This document shows positions 11,565 through 22,838 of a DNA stretch of 64,000 nt, in pieces; the stretch's first letter is position 1, and every line of letters begins with the position of its first letter. This DNA is from Misgurnus anguillicaudatus (lineage: Eukaryota > Chordata > Actinopteri > Cypriniformes > Cobitidae): NCBI RefSeq assembly GCF_027580225.2, contig NC_073346.2:248001-312000 (forward strand), given 5' to 3'. A model generated the notes under the pieces. That model saw nothing but the letters and a program-made list of their open reading frames with translations. It searched no databases and had not been told where the DNA came from. Both the position numbers and the translations under genes were made by a program.

Positions 11565-12449
11565 AGTACAACCAAGAGAAAATGCATAAAATACCATCAC
11601 CACCGCCCCATGGTGCCTGCTGGAAACAAGGCCCTTTTGGACTAGAGCCCTGCATTTCAGCCCGACAGGCCCGGACTTTACTAACCATGATCTCCTGCTA
11701 CGCGCCTCATACGGGATGCTCAGATAAGGAGAAGAATGAATTTTGAGAGCGTTGATGCAATCTGAATGGCCACGTTGAACAAGAAGTCAACAAGAACACG
11801 CAGTGCCATAGAGGGCATGGACTCAGCGCCCATAACGGTGAAAGGGAGCCACATACTGGACTGCACTGAAGCACACAATCTATTTGTAACCAATACATTC
11901 TTTAAGAAATGGTCAACACACCTGGCCACCTACATCAGTGGTGGCCCATGCAACCCAGATTGACTACTGGATCAAACTTAAGAAGCAGGGGCTTTAAGGT
12001 TTGGATAGAATTGCAGCTTGACACCAACAGAGCCAGGTATACCTTGCTAAAATCAGCAGTGGAGAGGGCGATTGTTGCTGCAAAGAATCACCATTCTGGC
12101 CCAGTGCCAACGATCATGACCATGGAAGTGGGGAAGGCCATCTAAAAGATGAAAACTGGAAAAGCAATCGGGCCAGACAACATTCCAGCAGAAATATGGA
12201 AGATACCCTGAGAGTGGGGCTCTGCATTCCTGACAGACCTCTACAACAGCATTGTGGTCGAGAAAGCATTTGAAAAAATCCTGGACTGACTCCTCCGAGA
12301 TATCATCAAGCTTACCCCGAACCATCGTGGCTTTGTCAAGGACTCTAGAACTACCGATGCCAGGAGAAGAACAAGGTGGTACACATGGCATTCCTGGACT
12401 TGGAGAAAGCTTTTGATCGTATCCCAAACAATTGTTTCTGGAGAGGAAT
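11565..12449 (+). pseudogene. RTE-type LINE, endonuclease and start of reverse transcriptase
   Basis: Segments of an RTE/BovB-like polyprotein appear in order in shifting frames. The endonuclease part has YAPHTGCSDKEKNEF (about 11699-11743), NLFVTNTFFKKWSTHLATY (11878-11934) and ISGGP. The reverse transcriptase entry has KMKTGKAIGPDNIPAEIW (12147-12200), a broken middle with a stop near 12286, and MVHMAFLDLEKAFDRIPNN (12376-12432), which is motif A with its catalytic Asp in FLDLEKAFD. At least five frame or stop lesions are visible. The frame is cut at 12450 by a hAT-like insertion and resumes at 13786. Confidence 0.75.
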
Positions 12450-12457
12450 CTCACCAC

Positions 12458-13777
12458 TACGGTTGGCTATCATTTTAATTGTAGCTATTCCGATACCAAT
12501 TCCGCTTATCGAATCCAGTTCTTATGGATTCCTGGTTTCAATTCCGATATTTTTAGTGAGAGAAATAATGAGCAAATACTTTTCAAAAATGTTTATTTTA
12601 TTTTTATTCTTGGCACATTTAGTCTATAACTTGTTGGCTGTAACTGCGACAATTTGTCTAAAAATTATATTTTAAAAAGTGCCAGAATGAATGATACAAA
12701 TTGCAGGTTTCCCAAGTTTTATCAGTAGTTTGGAGTGAGATTAGGGCAGAGCCAATAAGGTATTTGCAGCAGTGGCCTCTCGTCACCACCCAATTCTTTC
12801 AAGTTTGAGCTAGCAATTCAGTTTTACCTATTGTTCATAACTGACAAGCACACATATAAATTCTAACAATTGGTAAGTCTAATAAAAGACAGACAAATTC
12901 ATTCAAATAAAATATTATATATAGCCTACTTAAAAAGTACAAATGTATCCAAATTAAAATGAAATTTGTCCCCAAAAAAAGACAACTGAACAGCACTGCT
13001 CAATGTACATACTGTACCCATACAAGCAGAACTTGCCGTGTGTGTGACATCAGAGAAGCGCAAGAGCGATTTGAAATCGGAGTCCTCCGTATGATTTCTC
13101 AAATAGTTCTCGTGGTACTTTGATGTCATATCATGTGTGTCTCGGTTCTCGCAGCGCTCACAGTGAATGCATGACACTTTAGAGCTCTGCAAATTGATAT
13201 AATTTTAAATAAACTATTTTGTCCTGTAGCTGCCAAATTTTATCGTCTTTGTCTTACAAAAGTGATGTCAGTTTATCTAGCAGTATGCGCCTTTTAATTA
13301 GAAACTGAATGTGTTTTGTACCTGAGTGTGAGATGCTGCTATTGCTTATATTAGCTGTATCTGGTGTGCTGTAGGAGGACTAGTGGCTGGGAGATTTAAC
13401 CACGCTGATGGTACATTCAAATGTTTCATCATATTAAAGGTTTTGCCTCCCATACACAAAATATTCTTGCCACATGTATTGCATTTGCCAACGCTACAGT
13501 CTTTTTACACAAAGTTTAACCAAACTTTTGAACGTTTGTTGCGATCAGTCATGGTGCCGAGTGTAAATGTACTGTGCATATATGTGTCATGAGACCTCTT
13601 GTCGCAGGTCCTGGCAGATAGATACAACTGTAAAACGCTGTAGTTCGCCGTGCGATAATTACTTAAAGAGTCAGGATTTGATAAACAGATCTAAAATGTG
13701 TGCGTCATATTGATTCTGTGGTTGTTGTTATTTGGAACCGGTTCTAAAATGGAACCAGTTCTCGATACCCAACCCTA
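12458..13777. mobile_element. Non-autonomous hAT-like element inside the RTE LINE
   Basis: The termini TACGGTTGGCTATC (left) and GATACCCAACCCTA (right) are inverted copies with two mismatches. The flanks carry an 8-bp duplication: CTCACCAC at 12450-12457 and CTCACCAA at 13778-13785 (7 of 8 identical), as expected for hAT. The host LINE reads across the junctions. Subterminal CCGATACCAATTCCG and GGAACCGGTTC motifs are typical of this repeat type. The 1,320-bp interior has no transposase. A segment at 13040-13150 has a relative at 37530-37620. Confidence 0.8.
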
Positions 13778-13785
13778 CTCACCAA

Positions 13786-14480
13786 CATTTGTTGTCTGTT
13801 TCCACTAGGGCACGGCCTCGTCACCCCTGCTGTTTATCCTCTGTATGGATACAGCAACAATCGACCTGCAACTACCAATCTTTTAGACACCTCATTATGG
13901 TCTCGGCAGACAGCTTCACTGCCCTGGACATACGTTTACGATTCAATGCAGCGTGGCTTAAATGGCAGAAATCCACTGGCATCATGTGTGATAAAAGGAT
14001 TCCTGTATACCTCAAAGCCAAGATCTACAAGACAGACATATGCCCAGTGGCCCTCTATGAAGTGGAAGGCTGGCCAGCCACCAAAAAGCATTACAGAACC
14101 TCCATGCCATGAAGATGAAGATGCTCAGATGAATGGTGGGCCTGACCTGTCTGGATTGTGTGATGAACGAGGACATACTGAAATGACTTAGAGCTGCCCC
14201 GATAGAAAAAAAGATAAGGAAAGTACGCCTACGGTGGTACGAACATGTAATGTGCAGCGAAGTCGGTCTCAAAAACACCCCTTCACTTTAATTTAGGTTG
14301 CTGTCGACCGAGAGGAAGACCAAAAAAAGAAGTGGATGTACAAAATCACAGAGGACATGTGCACAGTCAATTTCATCCTCAAGGAAACCCGAATTTTTAC
14401 TTTACAAATTAAAGATATGGCCGATACGCATGGAATTAAGATCACAGACATCCTCTGCAATTGTTACAAATGACTAGAGG
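13786..14480 (+). pseudogene. RTE-type LINE, C-terminal part after the hAT insertion
   Basis: This continues the LINE at 11565-12449. SSPLLFILCMDTAT (13820-13860) matches the end of motif B. The C-terminal domain then appears as IRLRFNAAWLKWQKSTGIMC (13938-13995), IPVYLKAKIYKTDICPVALY and GWPATKKHYRTSMP (to 14109), followed in another frame by KMKMLRWMVGLTC, NEDIL and RKVRLRWYEHVM (to about 14250). Traces of the last part (RKTKKEVDVQNH) reach about 14345. The YADD-motif region is lost or scrambled around 13860-13930. The 3' limit is approximate. Confidence 0.75.
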
Positions 14481-15558
14481 ACACCAGGTAATACAAAATC
14501 CTGTGTGAATAGAGCTTTAGGACCTAAATACAACGCAAATATGCTTACTACAGATCATTAGGATCAAGCATGTGTTTTTTCATAATCATACTTTTCAGAT
14601 TCAAAGTTAGATTTACATATGCACAAAATATACATGCATTACAGAGAATAGCTTTTATAGCAAATTATAGTCTTTGGAGGGATTATTAGGGTGTAGGGCT
14701 GATCACTACAGAATGAAATACACACTACACTGTTACAATGTAGTTGTCTCGTCATACAGCTGGCATAGATGAAGCTATCACCAGAAATACAAGCAATGAA
14801 CAGAGACTGATTAAAATGAGTCCACAGATTAATATTACATCAACATTCAACCATATTAGGAATGCAGAACAAAGGGGGTTTATGACAAGGGTGAAATAAA
14901 CAGCACCTTTATACATGTTGACAACACTGGTAAATCAGATGCTTTTCATTGTCTTCTCTAAAGCAGCGCAACAAGGCTTTGCTCCCTTTTTAGCATATTC
15001 CTGAAAAATATACAAAATATATAATAGGTCCCCTTAAAATATAAATTAAAAACATTTAGGCAGTTTTTGAATGTGTTCGACAGTACAACACCCCACCCCG
15101 GTTCTTTCTTGTTTTTACATAATACACCTAAATTTAATAATTATTTTTCTTTCAACCCTCAACCAACCCTCTAAACCTTTGAATAGCCTTAAAATTAAAG
15201 TGTTTTCACTAAATATTCCTCTTTGGCTAGCTCTAATTCAACAACCATGGTGGCTCAGCAAAACACTAGGAAATATATTTGATTTCAGGAAACATGGCTA
15301 TTTTCAGAGTCAGGAAAAGAGTTGCTTCCTTAGCTGGATTGGGTTTCATGGGGGATGTTGTCTGGTGTGCAGAACTCATTGTGGTTAAGCTGTGCAGGCC
15401 CCACCCAGCAAAGGATAGTGAAATGATTGTGTGCATCAGCATGGGGGGAAACAGCCAAACCATTCATCATACACTGTTTACTTAGCCTTTTCAGAAGCTC
15501 TGCAAAAAAAACCCACACACATAGCAAATATGAGCTAATCCTGCTGAGTGCAGCCAGG

Positions 15559-15559
<1 letters not shown>
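14481..15559. other. Intergenic DNA, no gene seen
   Basis: No protein motif, RNA gene or transposon terminus was recognised. Short open frames here have no identifiable homology and are likely chance. Confidence 0.4.

Positions 15560-15648
<89 letters not shown>
15560..15648. repeat. (CA)n microsatellite
   Basis: An uninterrupted CA run of about 88 bases. The His/Thr and Cys/Val open frames crossing it are artefacts of the repeat. Confidence 0.98.
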
Positions 15649-15650
<2 letters not shown>

Positions 15651-15777
15651 CTCAATCCTTAGGATTTGTGGGAAAGACATTTTGTTGAGGTCAGTGGAGA
15701 CAAGACCAGCACTGTTAATGCGTGACAAGGTCAGTCTCTAACACTTTAATTTTCAGTTCTTTTATGTACACACATAC

Positions 15778-15806
15778 ACAAACAAACAAACAAACAAACA
15801 AACAAA
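15778..15806. repeat. (CAAA)n microsatellite
   Basis: Seven CAAA units just downstream of the CA tract. Confidence 0.95.
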
Positions 15807-16073
15807 CTCTTAGAAGCTACACTACTGGTCAAATGTTTTGAAATGTTAAGAATGGTTGTTTAATTTAAAGGTTTATGGTTAAATAATTGAAATTACTTGT
15901 AAACCTAACCACCTCTCCGTGTGAAAACCGCTTCTTCTCGACCTTAGGCGAATGGACAATATGGTCACTTCTGCCTTCTCATTAAGGGGGCTAAATAACA
16001 TCTGTAAGAACACACTGCACTGGAAGCTATTGATTTTGAACAAGAGCTGCCAAAGAGAACATGATAAGCACTT

Positions 16074-16845
16074 GAAGAGTTTGGTTCCAAACCGCAAAGA
16101 TTTATTATAAAAAAATATAATTTTTCAGCAAAATGCAATAAATCCATAACAAGTTCTTTTTCAAAATGCTATAAACCTATTAAATCAATATATATCATCA
16201 TCTTTGCCATGTTATATTCATTTAGTTGACTAGTGATATACAATGATTAAAAAAATAAACATTAAAGACATTAATCAAAACACTTACTTTGTCATATTTA
16301 GAACACTGTCTTTGCTGCTGTCATCCTTGGGACGTCGTTGTCATTTTGACAGTGATCAGCTGTAAAACGTTTTGGTCCTGCTCGATTTTCGTTAACTTCG
16401 AGTAAAATTATGTAAAGTTTTTCATTAGATACGTTGGGGTTAATGTGTTAGGCATGACAGAAGCTTGATGCTGTCTTGGTGAGAACAAGCAACAGCCAGC
16501 CTTTTTCCATCGCCCGAGTGACTTACGTTTCTTCCCCACCACAGAAAACCACCATGGGTATTATTTTGTTTTTGTTTGTTTGTTGATCACGAAGTACAAA
16601 GTAGATGAGGAAAACTAGGATTCTGTGTGTATTCAATGCACCGCCATTGTTGTTTACAGTGCGTGGAATGGTGCACTGTAATTTGTTGAGTGGATTTATT
16701 GCATTCTGCAAAAAGGACGACTGGCATTTATCGCGTTTTGGGAAAAAATGAGAAAAGATGACAAAATAACACGAATATCGGATTTTGCGTAAAATTAAGA
16801 ATGGCCTTTTTATCGTGTTTATCGCATTTTGGAACCAAACTCTTC
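16074..16845. mobile_element. 772-bp DNA element with GAAGAGTTTGGTTCCAAA termini
   Basis: The left end GAAGAGTTTGGTTCCAAA is matched by the reverse complement TTTGGAACCAAACTCTTC at the right end. Secondary pairing is seen between ATGCAATAAATCCA (16133-16146) and TGGATTTATTGCAT (16691-16704). Possible 4-bp flanks are ACTT and ACTC. No transposase is present. The ends resemble those of the 249-bp element at 20212-20460. Confidence 0.7.
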
Positions 16846-17094
16846 ACTCTTCACCCAAACATTAATTGGAGTGTTCCCCTATACTGTGTCCATGTGCTCC
16901 TTTTATACTTTGAGCAAATTTCAAGTTAAAATCACAAAAAATAGGGTTTGTGTCACATTTTTTGTGGATTTACCAGCAAAGTCCACTAGGTGTCAACAGT
17001 TTGCTGCATGCTCTTGTCACAAATTATTAAATTACTGTTACTGCATTATTACTGCTAAAAGGTTTTAAAAATATAGAAACTATATTCTTACACC

Positions 17095-17865
17095 TTTTCA
17101 ATGATATATAGTTTGTCAACATTTTTTGTTGATTTATAATAGTACATAGTGTTATAAATATATAAAATTAATATGCATTCCTATGGGGGGCGCGGTCAGG
17201 TAACAAAAGATTGTCATTACATAATTTCTATTATCAGATGACCGTGACATATGAAAAATACATTCTGAATGCTTTTTTAATGATATATAGTTTGTCAATA
17301 TATATAGTTTGTCATATAACAAAAAACTGCTACTACATTATTTCTATCATCAGATGATCTTGAAATATTAAAACAACATTCTGAGAGCTTTCTAATGATA
17401 CATAGTTTGTTAAGGTTTTTTAGGTTTAAAGTAGGGTTTTAGTGTTAAAATAAAAAATATGTATAAACATATTGGCCCCACCTGTGGGCCCGTGACCTTT
17501 TACAAACGGACTCTTAGAGCTTTCCAGTGATATATAGTTTGTCAAGGTTTTTTAGGTTAGTGTTCCAAATATGTAATAACAAATTGGGCCCCCCTGTGTC
17601 CCACGACATTTTAGAAACTGACTCTCACTTTGTCATAATTTTCCAAAAATTGTAATGAAATATAAAAACTACACTCTTAGAGCTTTCCAAAAATATATAT
17701 AGTTTGTCAAGATTCTTAGCATTAGGATAGGGTATTAGTGTTATAAATATGTTAAAACCTTTTAGAAAATGACTTACACTATGTCAGTCTTTTCCCAAAA
17801 TGATGATGATAAACGACAACTACCCTCTTAGAGCTATATTCCAACGATATATATAGTTAGTCATG
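17095..17865. repeat. Divergent tandem repeat with TATATAGTTTGTCA core
   Basis: The core TGATATATAGTTTGTCAA, with variants, recurs near 17103, 17280, 17395, 17530, 17694 and 17849. It is accompanied by CTTAGAGCTTTCC upstream and, in some units, AGTGTTATAAATATG and GGCCCCCCTGTGG downstream. Spacing varies from 115 to 177 bp and identity is modest, indicating an old array. There is no reading frame. Confidence 0.75.
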
Positions 17866-18720
17866 ATTAGATAAGAATTCATTTGCAAAACACTAAAGTA
17901 ACTGTAGGCGTCCCCGCTAATGGGACAGTGACATTTAGCAGGATAAAATATTTTTTGTGCTATTTCTGATAATTTCAGTATTTGCTTTAACTTTATTACC
18001 GACTTCTTTACCAATATTTAACATTTATATGAGTTAGACAAGTAGTATTTCGTGTCATAAACCTATTTATTAAGGTTAAATGGGTCAAAATCCATAAAAA
18101 CAATAACAAAGTCTATTTTATTTTATTTCTTTTTTTTGTGGTGGGGTCAGTAAAAGGTTTTTCAGGGCAAGAAAAAAACAGTATTACACCGTGTCCTAAC
18201 TAGATGCGATGCCACTACACACAATAAATCTTTTCCATGTTAATCAGAGTTTTTGTCTCAACCACCTGCGACACAACAACATTCAAATTTTAGATATGGT
18301 TTCTAATTTTGCAACGTAGAGGCTGATAGCTCCGTCTGTATAGAGATCTCAGTCAAATAAAACTTCTGTGCATTATGAAAATTAATTATCAAACATGGAC
18401 AATGAGAGACGTTATTATAGATGTTTAAAAGCAAAAATATAAAACAAATCCCTCAAGTTGCACGCAGTGTTACATCATATTCAAATATATTAGAATATTA
18501 TAGGGCTGTTTATACCTGGTATTAAGATGCGCTTTCGTCGTGATATTTTAGTCTGTCTCTTTTGTCCACCTTTGACCGCTCCTGTCCTGATTAATTTAAG
18601 CGGATGGGCTGTGGAGACTATGGGCGAGTCCCTCTGCTTCTGTTTAAACGCGAGCGGGAGAAATGATGGGTTTAAACTGATGCGCACTAATATTAGGTCA
18701 GAGTCCAATGCTTGTGTTGT
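17866..18720. other. Intergenic DNA, no gene seen
   Basis: AT-rich sequence without a recognised gene or complete transposon. Overlapping open frames near 18490-18745 on both strands have no recognisable motif. Confidence 0.4.
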
Positions 18721-18722
18721 TA

Positions 18723-18928
18723 CACTGAAAAAAATTATTCATTGAATTTAATCAATTTTTTTAAGGTAAATGGTTGCAATCAATTTATTTAAGCTACATT
18801 TAAACAAAAAAGATTAGTAACGTAAAATAAAAATATAAAACTTTTGTTTAAATGTAGCTTAAATAAATTTATTGCAACCACTTACCTTAAAAAAAATTAT
18901 TAAATTCAACAAATCATTTTTTTCAGTG
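18723..18928. mobile_element. 206-bp hairpin MITE with CACTG/CAGTG ends and TA flanks
   Basis: The element starts CACTGAAAAAAATTATTC and ends with the inverted form TTTTTTTCAGTG; TA lies on both sides (18721-18722 and 18929-18930). The two arms pair nearly end to end, for example AAGCTACATTTAAACAAAA against its complement around 18843-18863. There is no coding capacity. Confidence 0.8.
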
Positions 18929-18930
18929 TA

Positions 18931-19490
18931 GTAAACATGCTGCACATATTTATTTTTACATGTATAATATATGTAAGAGCTTTCTCTGATATTTCAGAGC
19001 AATGGATGAAATAAGCTCACGCAACTTTCACACACTTGCAAAATGAAACAAAGATGATTAGTTTTATCAATGAAAGCCTAAAGATCACACAGATGACTGT
19101 TGGTTCGTGCTAGAAGTCATGTCCGATATAAAAACATTGTGGTCGGTTCCTCAGATCAAGATGCAGAGAGTTGGCAGTGTTTTTTGGCTGCTCGAATACA
19201 TTCGACCACATGCGCATCTACAACACAAATGGAATGCGTTTTCGACTACCACTGAATGTGGTCGAAAGTGGATAAGCTCAAAACGTTTTACACTTCATTT
19301 AAACCTGTATTTAACATGGTCTATATGTGATCTTCATACTGGGGCCAGTGAATGCACTACACAGCAGAATACAGGCTTGGCTACTAGGCTTGCTGGCCTG
19401 GGAGGGCGCTTTTTGGTTGGGCAGCATTATCTCAGTTAATAGCCTATTATGCTTTTAGTTTTGTTACAATTCATGAAGAATACTGATTGT
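18931..19490. other. Intergenic DNA, no gene seen
   Basis: No motif was recognised. The 110-codon open frame at 19107-19439 has no similarity I recognise and no supporting context. Confidence 0.35.
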
Positions 19491-19491
19491 T

Positions 19492-19728
19492 AAAGGGGAC
19501 ATATCATGAAAATATGACTTTTCCCGTGTTTAAGGGTCTCCATGCTTCTATCAACCTAAAAAATTTAAAAGGGTCAACCCACTAAAGTTAATAAACTTAA
19601 TAGTTAATAAACTAAGTAGTTTTGGTAAACTATTCTCTGCAAGCATGTGAAAAAATAGGTCATTGACATTTGTCTCCCTTTTGATATCAGAAGGGGATAA
19701 TACTGCCCCTTAATCTGCACTATTAATT
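19492..19728. repeat. Fragment of a widespread cyprinid dispersed repeat
   Basis: AAAGGGGACATATCATGAAAATATGACTTTT and AGCATGTGAAAAAATAGGTCATTGACATTTG are shortened here to their positions 19493-19522 and 19637-19670. Both match, as I recall, a very common zebrafish/carp dispersed repeat. The fragment is interrupted at 19729 by the L2 LINE. I do not know its transposon class. Confidence 0.5.
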
Positions 19729-19730
19729 AA

Positions 19731-20211
19731 AAAACGCTCATTAAAAAAAACGCACCTCGACCAGGAGATCTTAATAATTTTAGACCAATCTCAATTCTCC
19801 CTTTTCTTTCTATAATATTAGAAAAAGTAGTGGCAAACCAACTATCCACATTCTCAGTGAATAAAAATACGTATGAAAAGTTCCAATCAGAATTCAGGCC
19901 CCACCATAGCACAGAGACAGCAATGCTTAGAGTTACAAGTTACCTCTTTTTAAATTCGATCGTGGTGAAATCTCAATTCTTATAGTACTAGACCTTAGTG
20001 GAGCCTTTGACACAATACATTACCCAATCTTACTCAATAGACTAGAAAACTATGTTGGCATCAGTGGTCAGGCGTTAGCCTGGTTTAGATCGTATCTAAC
20101 CAACCGCTATCACTTTGTTTATGTTAATAAGGAAGAGTCATATCACTCCCCAGTTAAATACGGCATATCACAAGGATCAGTTCTAGGTTCTATCATGTTC
20201 TCTCTATATAT
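19731..20211 (+). pseudogene. L2-type LINE copy D, reverse transcriptase part 1
   Basis: This is the fingers-palm region of the same LINE family as copies A and C. It reads NNFRPISILPFLS and [10 protein letters not shown]; a frameshift occurs near 19940; then LDLSGAFDTIHYPILLNRL (motif A, 19988-20045), [18 protein letters not shown] and a damaged motif B region (GISQGSVLGS, normally [10 protein letters not shown]). It ends in the codons for SLYM, where a 249-bp MITE is inserted. The copy is 5'-truncated at about 19731, well inside ORF2. Confidence 0.9.
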
Positions 20212-20460
20212 GAAGAGTTTCGTTGCAAAACGAGATAAATCCATTTTTTAACATTTTTGTCAAAACATGTTTATTATTATGTTATCATGTTATTATTTTG
20301 TTTTGTGGTGCTACTTAGCTGTATTTTTTAAGTTATGAAGGTTTAAATCAAAACAAACCAACTGCAGTTGAATTGAAATTAATTGGAATGCACAACCAAA
20401 AACGAGATTGCTGAACAATTAAAAAAATTGTTGTTATCTCATTTTGCAACGAAACCCTTC
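20212..20460. mobile_element. 249-bp palindromic MITE inserted in L2 copy D
   Basis: The ends GAAGAGTTTCGTTGCAAAAC and GTTTCGTTGCAAAATGAGAT (right end read on the minus strand after GAAGG) are inverted copies. It interrupts the L2 codons for SLYMLPLGD; copy A at the equivalent site (44490-44500) is uninterrupted. ATAT occurs on both sides (20208-20211 and 20461-20464), suggesting a 4-bp duplication. No protein is encoded. Confidence 0.85.
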
Positions 20461-21402
20461 ATATGTTACCTCTAGGAGACATTATCAGGAAACATAACAT
20501 AAGTTTTCACTGTTATAAAGATGATACCCAGCTTTACATCTCCTCACATCCTAGCAAAACCCACCAGTTTTCTAAGCTAACAGACTGTGTTAGCAATATT
20601 AGTGACTGGATGGAAAATAACTTCCTTATGCTGAACTCCATAAGACTTATTATTGAACCACATCGCTCAAAACAAAATATGCCACATTGCCCACAGATGG
20701 CTGCACTGTGGGGGCCATCTTCCACAGTCAAGAACCTAGGTGTGATGTTCGATCTTTCGATAGTCATATCTCCAACGTTTGCCGCACAGCATTCTTTAAT
20801 CTTAAAACTCAAAAATATGCCATATGCTGTCTGCATCAGATGCAGAGAAGCTTATCCATGCTTTTATGACCTCAAGAATAGACTACTGTAACTCCTTGGG
20901 GGGTGTCACGCATCAGCTAAACAGACTTCAGCTGGTTCAAAACGCAGCTGCAAGAGTGTTTACTCGATCTAAGAAGTATGACCACATAAGCCCAATTTTG
21001 GCATCTTTACACTGGTTACCATTTCAATATTGCACACATTTTTAAATATTGCTAATGAGTAATTACCTATAAAGCCTTAAATGGCCTAGCACCTTTGTAT
21101 CTTAGAGAATTATCAAATTATCACATTTCTAAAGGTGGTCGATCCTTTTCTTACTTAGCCCTAGAACAATGTGACAAATGCAGGGACAATGAGACAAACA
21201 GACCCAGTCCCTATGGATGAGAAGGTCATCACACCACTAATCTACTGGCCTTCCTTCAACATGATGCCCAGCTGATGTCTGACCAACGACCATCGGCTGC
21301 CCCTGTTTAATCTACTTATCCATGTATATATATATTTATACATATTTAAATGTTTTACTTCCCATACAATTTCATAAAATAGTATCTAATATAAAGTATA
21401 TC
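20461..21402 (+). pseudogene. L2-type LINE copy D, reverse transcriptase part 2 and 3'UTR
   Basis: Reading resumes at [25 protein letters not shown]. The catalytic YADD motif reads YKDD here (about 20513-20524), so even apart from the frame breaks the enzyme would be impaired. Later segments are [35 protein letters not shown] and LQLVQNAAARVFTRSKKYDHISPILASLHWLP (the last at 20929-21024). An internal deletion follows near 21110, removing part of the C terminus. The 3'UTR from about 21170 parallels that of copy A (46380-46520). At 21403 the small hAT MITE interrupts it; the UTR continues at 30651. Confidence 0.88.
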
Positions 21403-21679
21403 CTCTATAGCAGTGGTTTTCAACTCCAGTTCTCGGAGCCCCCCCCCCCACAGAGGGCTATATCATACACCTGGCGCAATGATAATTTTCACGTTTAGCG
21501 CCACATTGTTTAAATTGCAATTGCATTTGCGCCCAATTTTGCAACCATGGCCGTTCTGCCCTGAAAATGAGGTGTGTTCAGGTGCATTGTTGGTGCGTTG
21601 CTATTTTGAGGCAACTAAAATAGACTTCGCCATTGACCAACAAAAACCTGGTCTAAAGTCTAAAGTCAATGGCGCAATA

Positions 21680-22440
21680 GACCTTTTGCGTGTGTGCAAA
21701 CAGAGATGACGTTTTTTGTGGGCGGAGCCCAACTGGTGGCAGAAAGTGAATGCTTCTCAATAGCTGTGTGAAGTGTTTTAGCATTAAACTGTGATTTTTA
21801 AGGATCCGGTGTTCTGTAGAAGTCTGTTTCCCCTATATTTCTCTTAAGGGTAATGTTTCTTATAACGTTTTCCCCAAGTTACGTTTATTTTTTAAATAAA
21901 TTAAAAGTTTAAATGGCTTGGCTACTAATTGTGTGCGTAAGGAGTGGTTGACGACGGGCCATTGAATTATAAGAAAATAATGCACACCGCGCCGTGCCGT
22001 TACACCGCAGGTGTGCATTATTTTCAAATAGTTCAGGGGACCGGAGTCAATTATTCCTCTTATACCACGGTTACCACAAACATTGCTCTGGTGCCTATTT
22101 TTAAGACATTTGAAAAATTAGGTGTGCGGTTTACAGAAAAATAATCAACACCCATAGAACATTTCTCAGCCAATCAGAATGCAGCATTCAACAGACCCGT
22201 GGTATAAATGTATGTAATGTATTGTTCTTTATTGGTAAATCAATTATTTTTACAGTATGAATCGCTGAAGTACTTATAAGAGCAATACTATCATGTATTC
22301 TGTATAATATCATTTATTAAATATTTAATCATTTCCTGTTTTCAATTTCTTCCTTATATTTTTAGCCTACGTGTTTGATCTAAAACTATTATGTTTACAT
22401 ACAAATTAATTTGTATAGGCCTGTTTATATATTATTAACA
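21680..22440. repeat. Dispersed-repeat DNA with a TATACCACGG-ended MITE
   Basis: Around 22056-22206 a short element has TTATACCACGG at its left and CCGTGGTATAAA at its right end, in inverted orientation, with CAGCCAATCAGAATGCAGCA near the right end. Upstream, AATAATGCACACC (21977) and GGTGTGCATTATT (22011) form a hairpin. No coding sequence. Confidence 0.5.
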
Positions 22441-22448
22441 CTTTACAT

Positions 22449-22450
<2 letters not shown>

Positions 22451-22483
<33 letters not shown>
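22451..22483. repeat. (GT)n microsatellite
   Basis: A pure GT run of about 33 bases at the left border of the repeat at 22484-22747. Confidence 0.95.
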
Positions 22484-22484
<1 letters not shown>

Positions 22485-22745
22485 CCTGGTAATTATCACG
22501 TTGTGGGGACCAATTGTCCCCACAAAGATAGGAATACCAGTGTTTTTGTGACTTTGTGGGGACATTTTAATATCCCCATGAGGAAACAAGCTTATAAATC
22601 AAACAGAATGATGTTTCTTGAAAATGTGAAGGGTTTTTTGTGACATTGGGGTTAGGGAATGGGGTAGGTTAGGGGAATAGAATATACAGTTTGTACAGCA
22701 TAAAATGCATTACGCCTATGGAATGTCCCCACAAAACATGGAAAC

Positions 22746-22747
<2 letters not shown>
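22484..22747. repeat. GTGGGGACC...GTCCCCAC dispersed repeat between GT tracts
   Basis: It begins with ATTATCACGTTGTGGGGACC and ends with ATGTCCCCACAAAACATGG; GTGGGGAC and GTCCCCAC motifs occur in inverted pairs inside. Lying between two GT tracts suggests an element that inserts in, or carries, such tracts. Not classified. Confidence 0.5.
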
Positions 22748-22804
<57 letters not shown>

Positions 22805-22838
22805 CGTGTGCGTGTGTGTGCGTGTGTGCGTGTGTGCT
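22748..22838. repeat. (TG)n microsatellite with CG interruptions
   Basis: About 54 bases of pure TG are followed by CGTGCGTGTGCG-type variants to 22838. Confidence 0.95.

Noticed and set aside
15330..15741. Open frames rich in His/Thr or Cys/Val
   Set aside because: They are translations of the CA microsatellite; the same applies at 22452-22879, 24944-25204, 36282-36574 and 49427-49719.
19107..19439. 110-codon open frame as a host exon
   Set aside because: No recognisable domain, splice sites or codon pattern; it lies among dispersed repeats.
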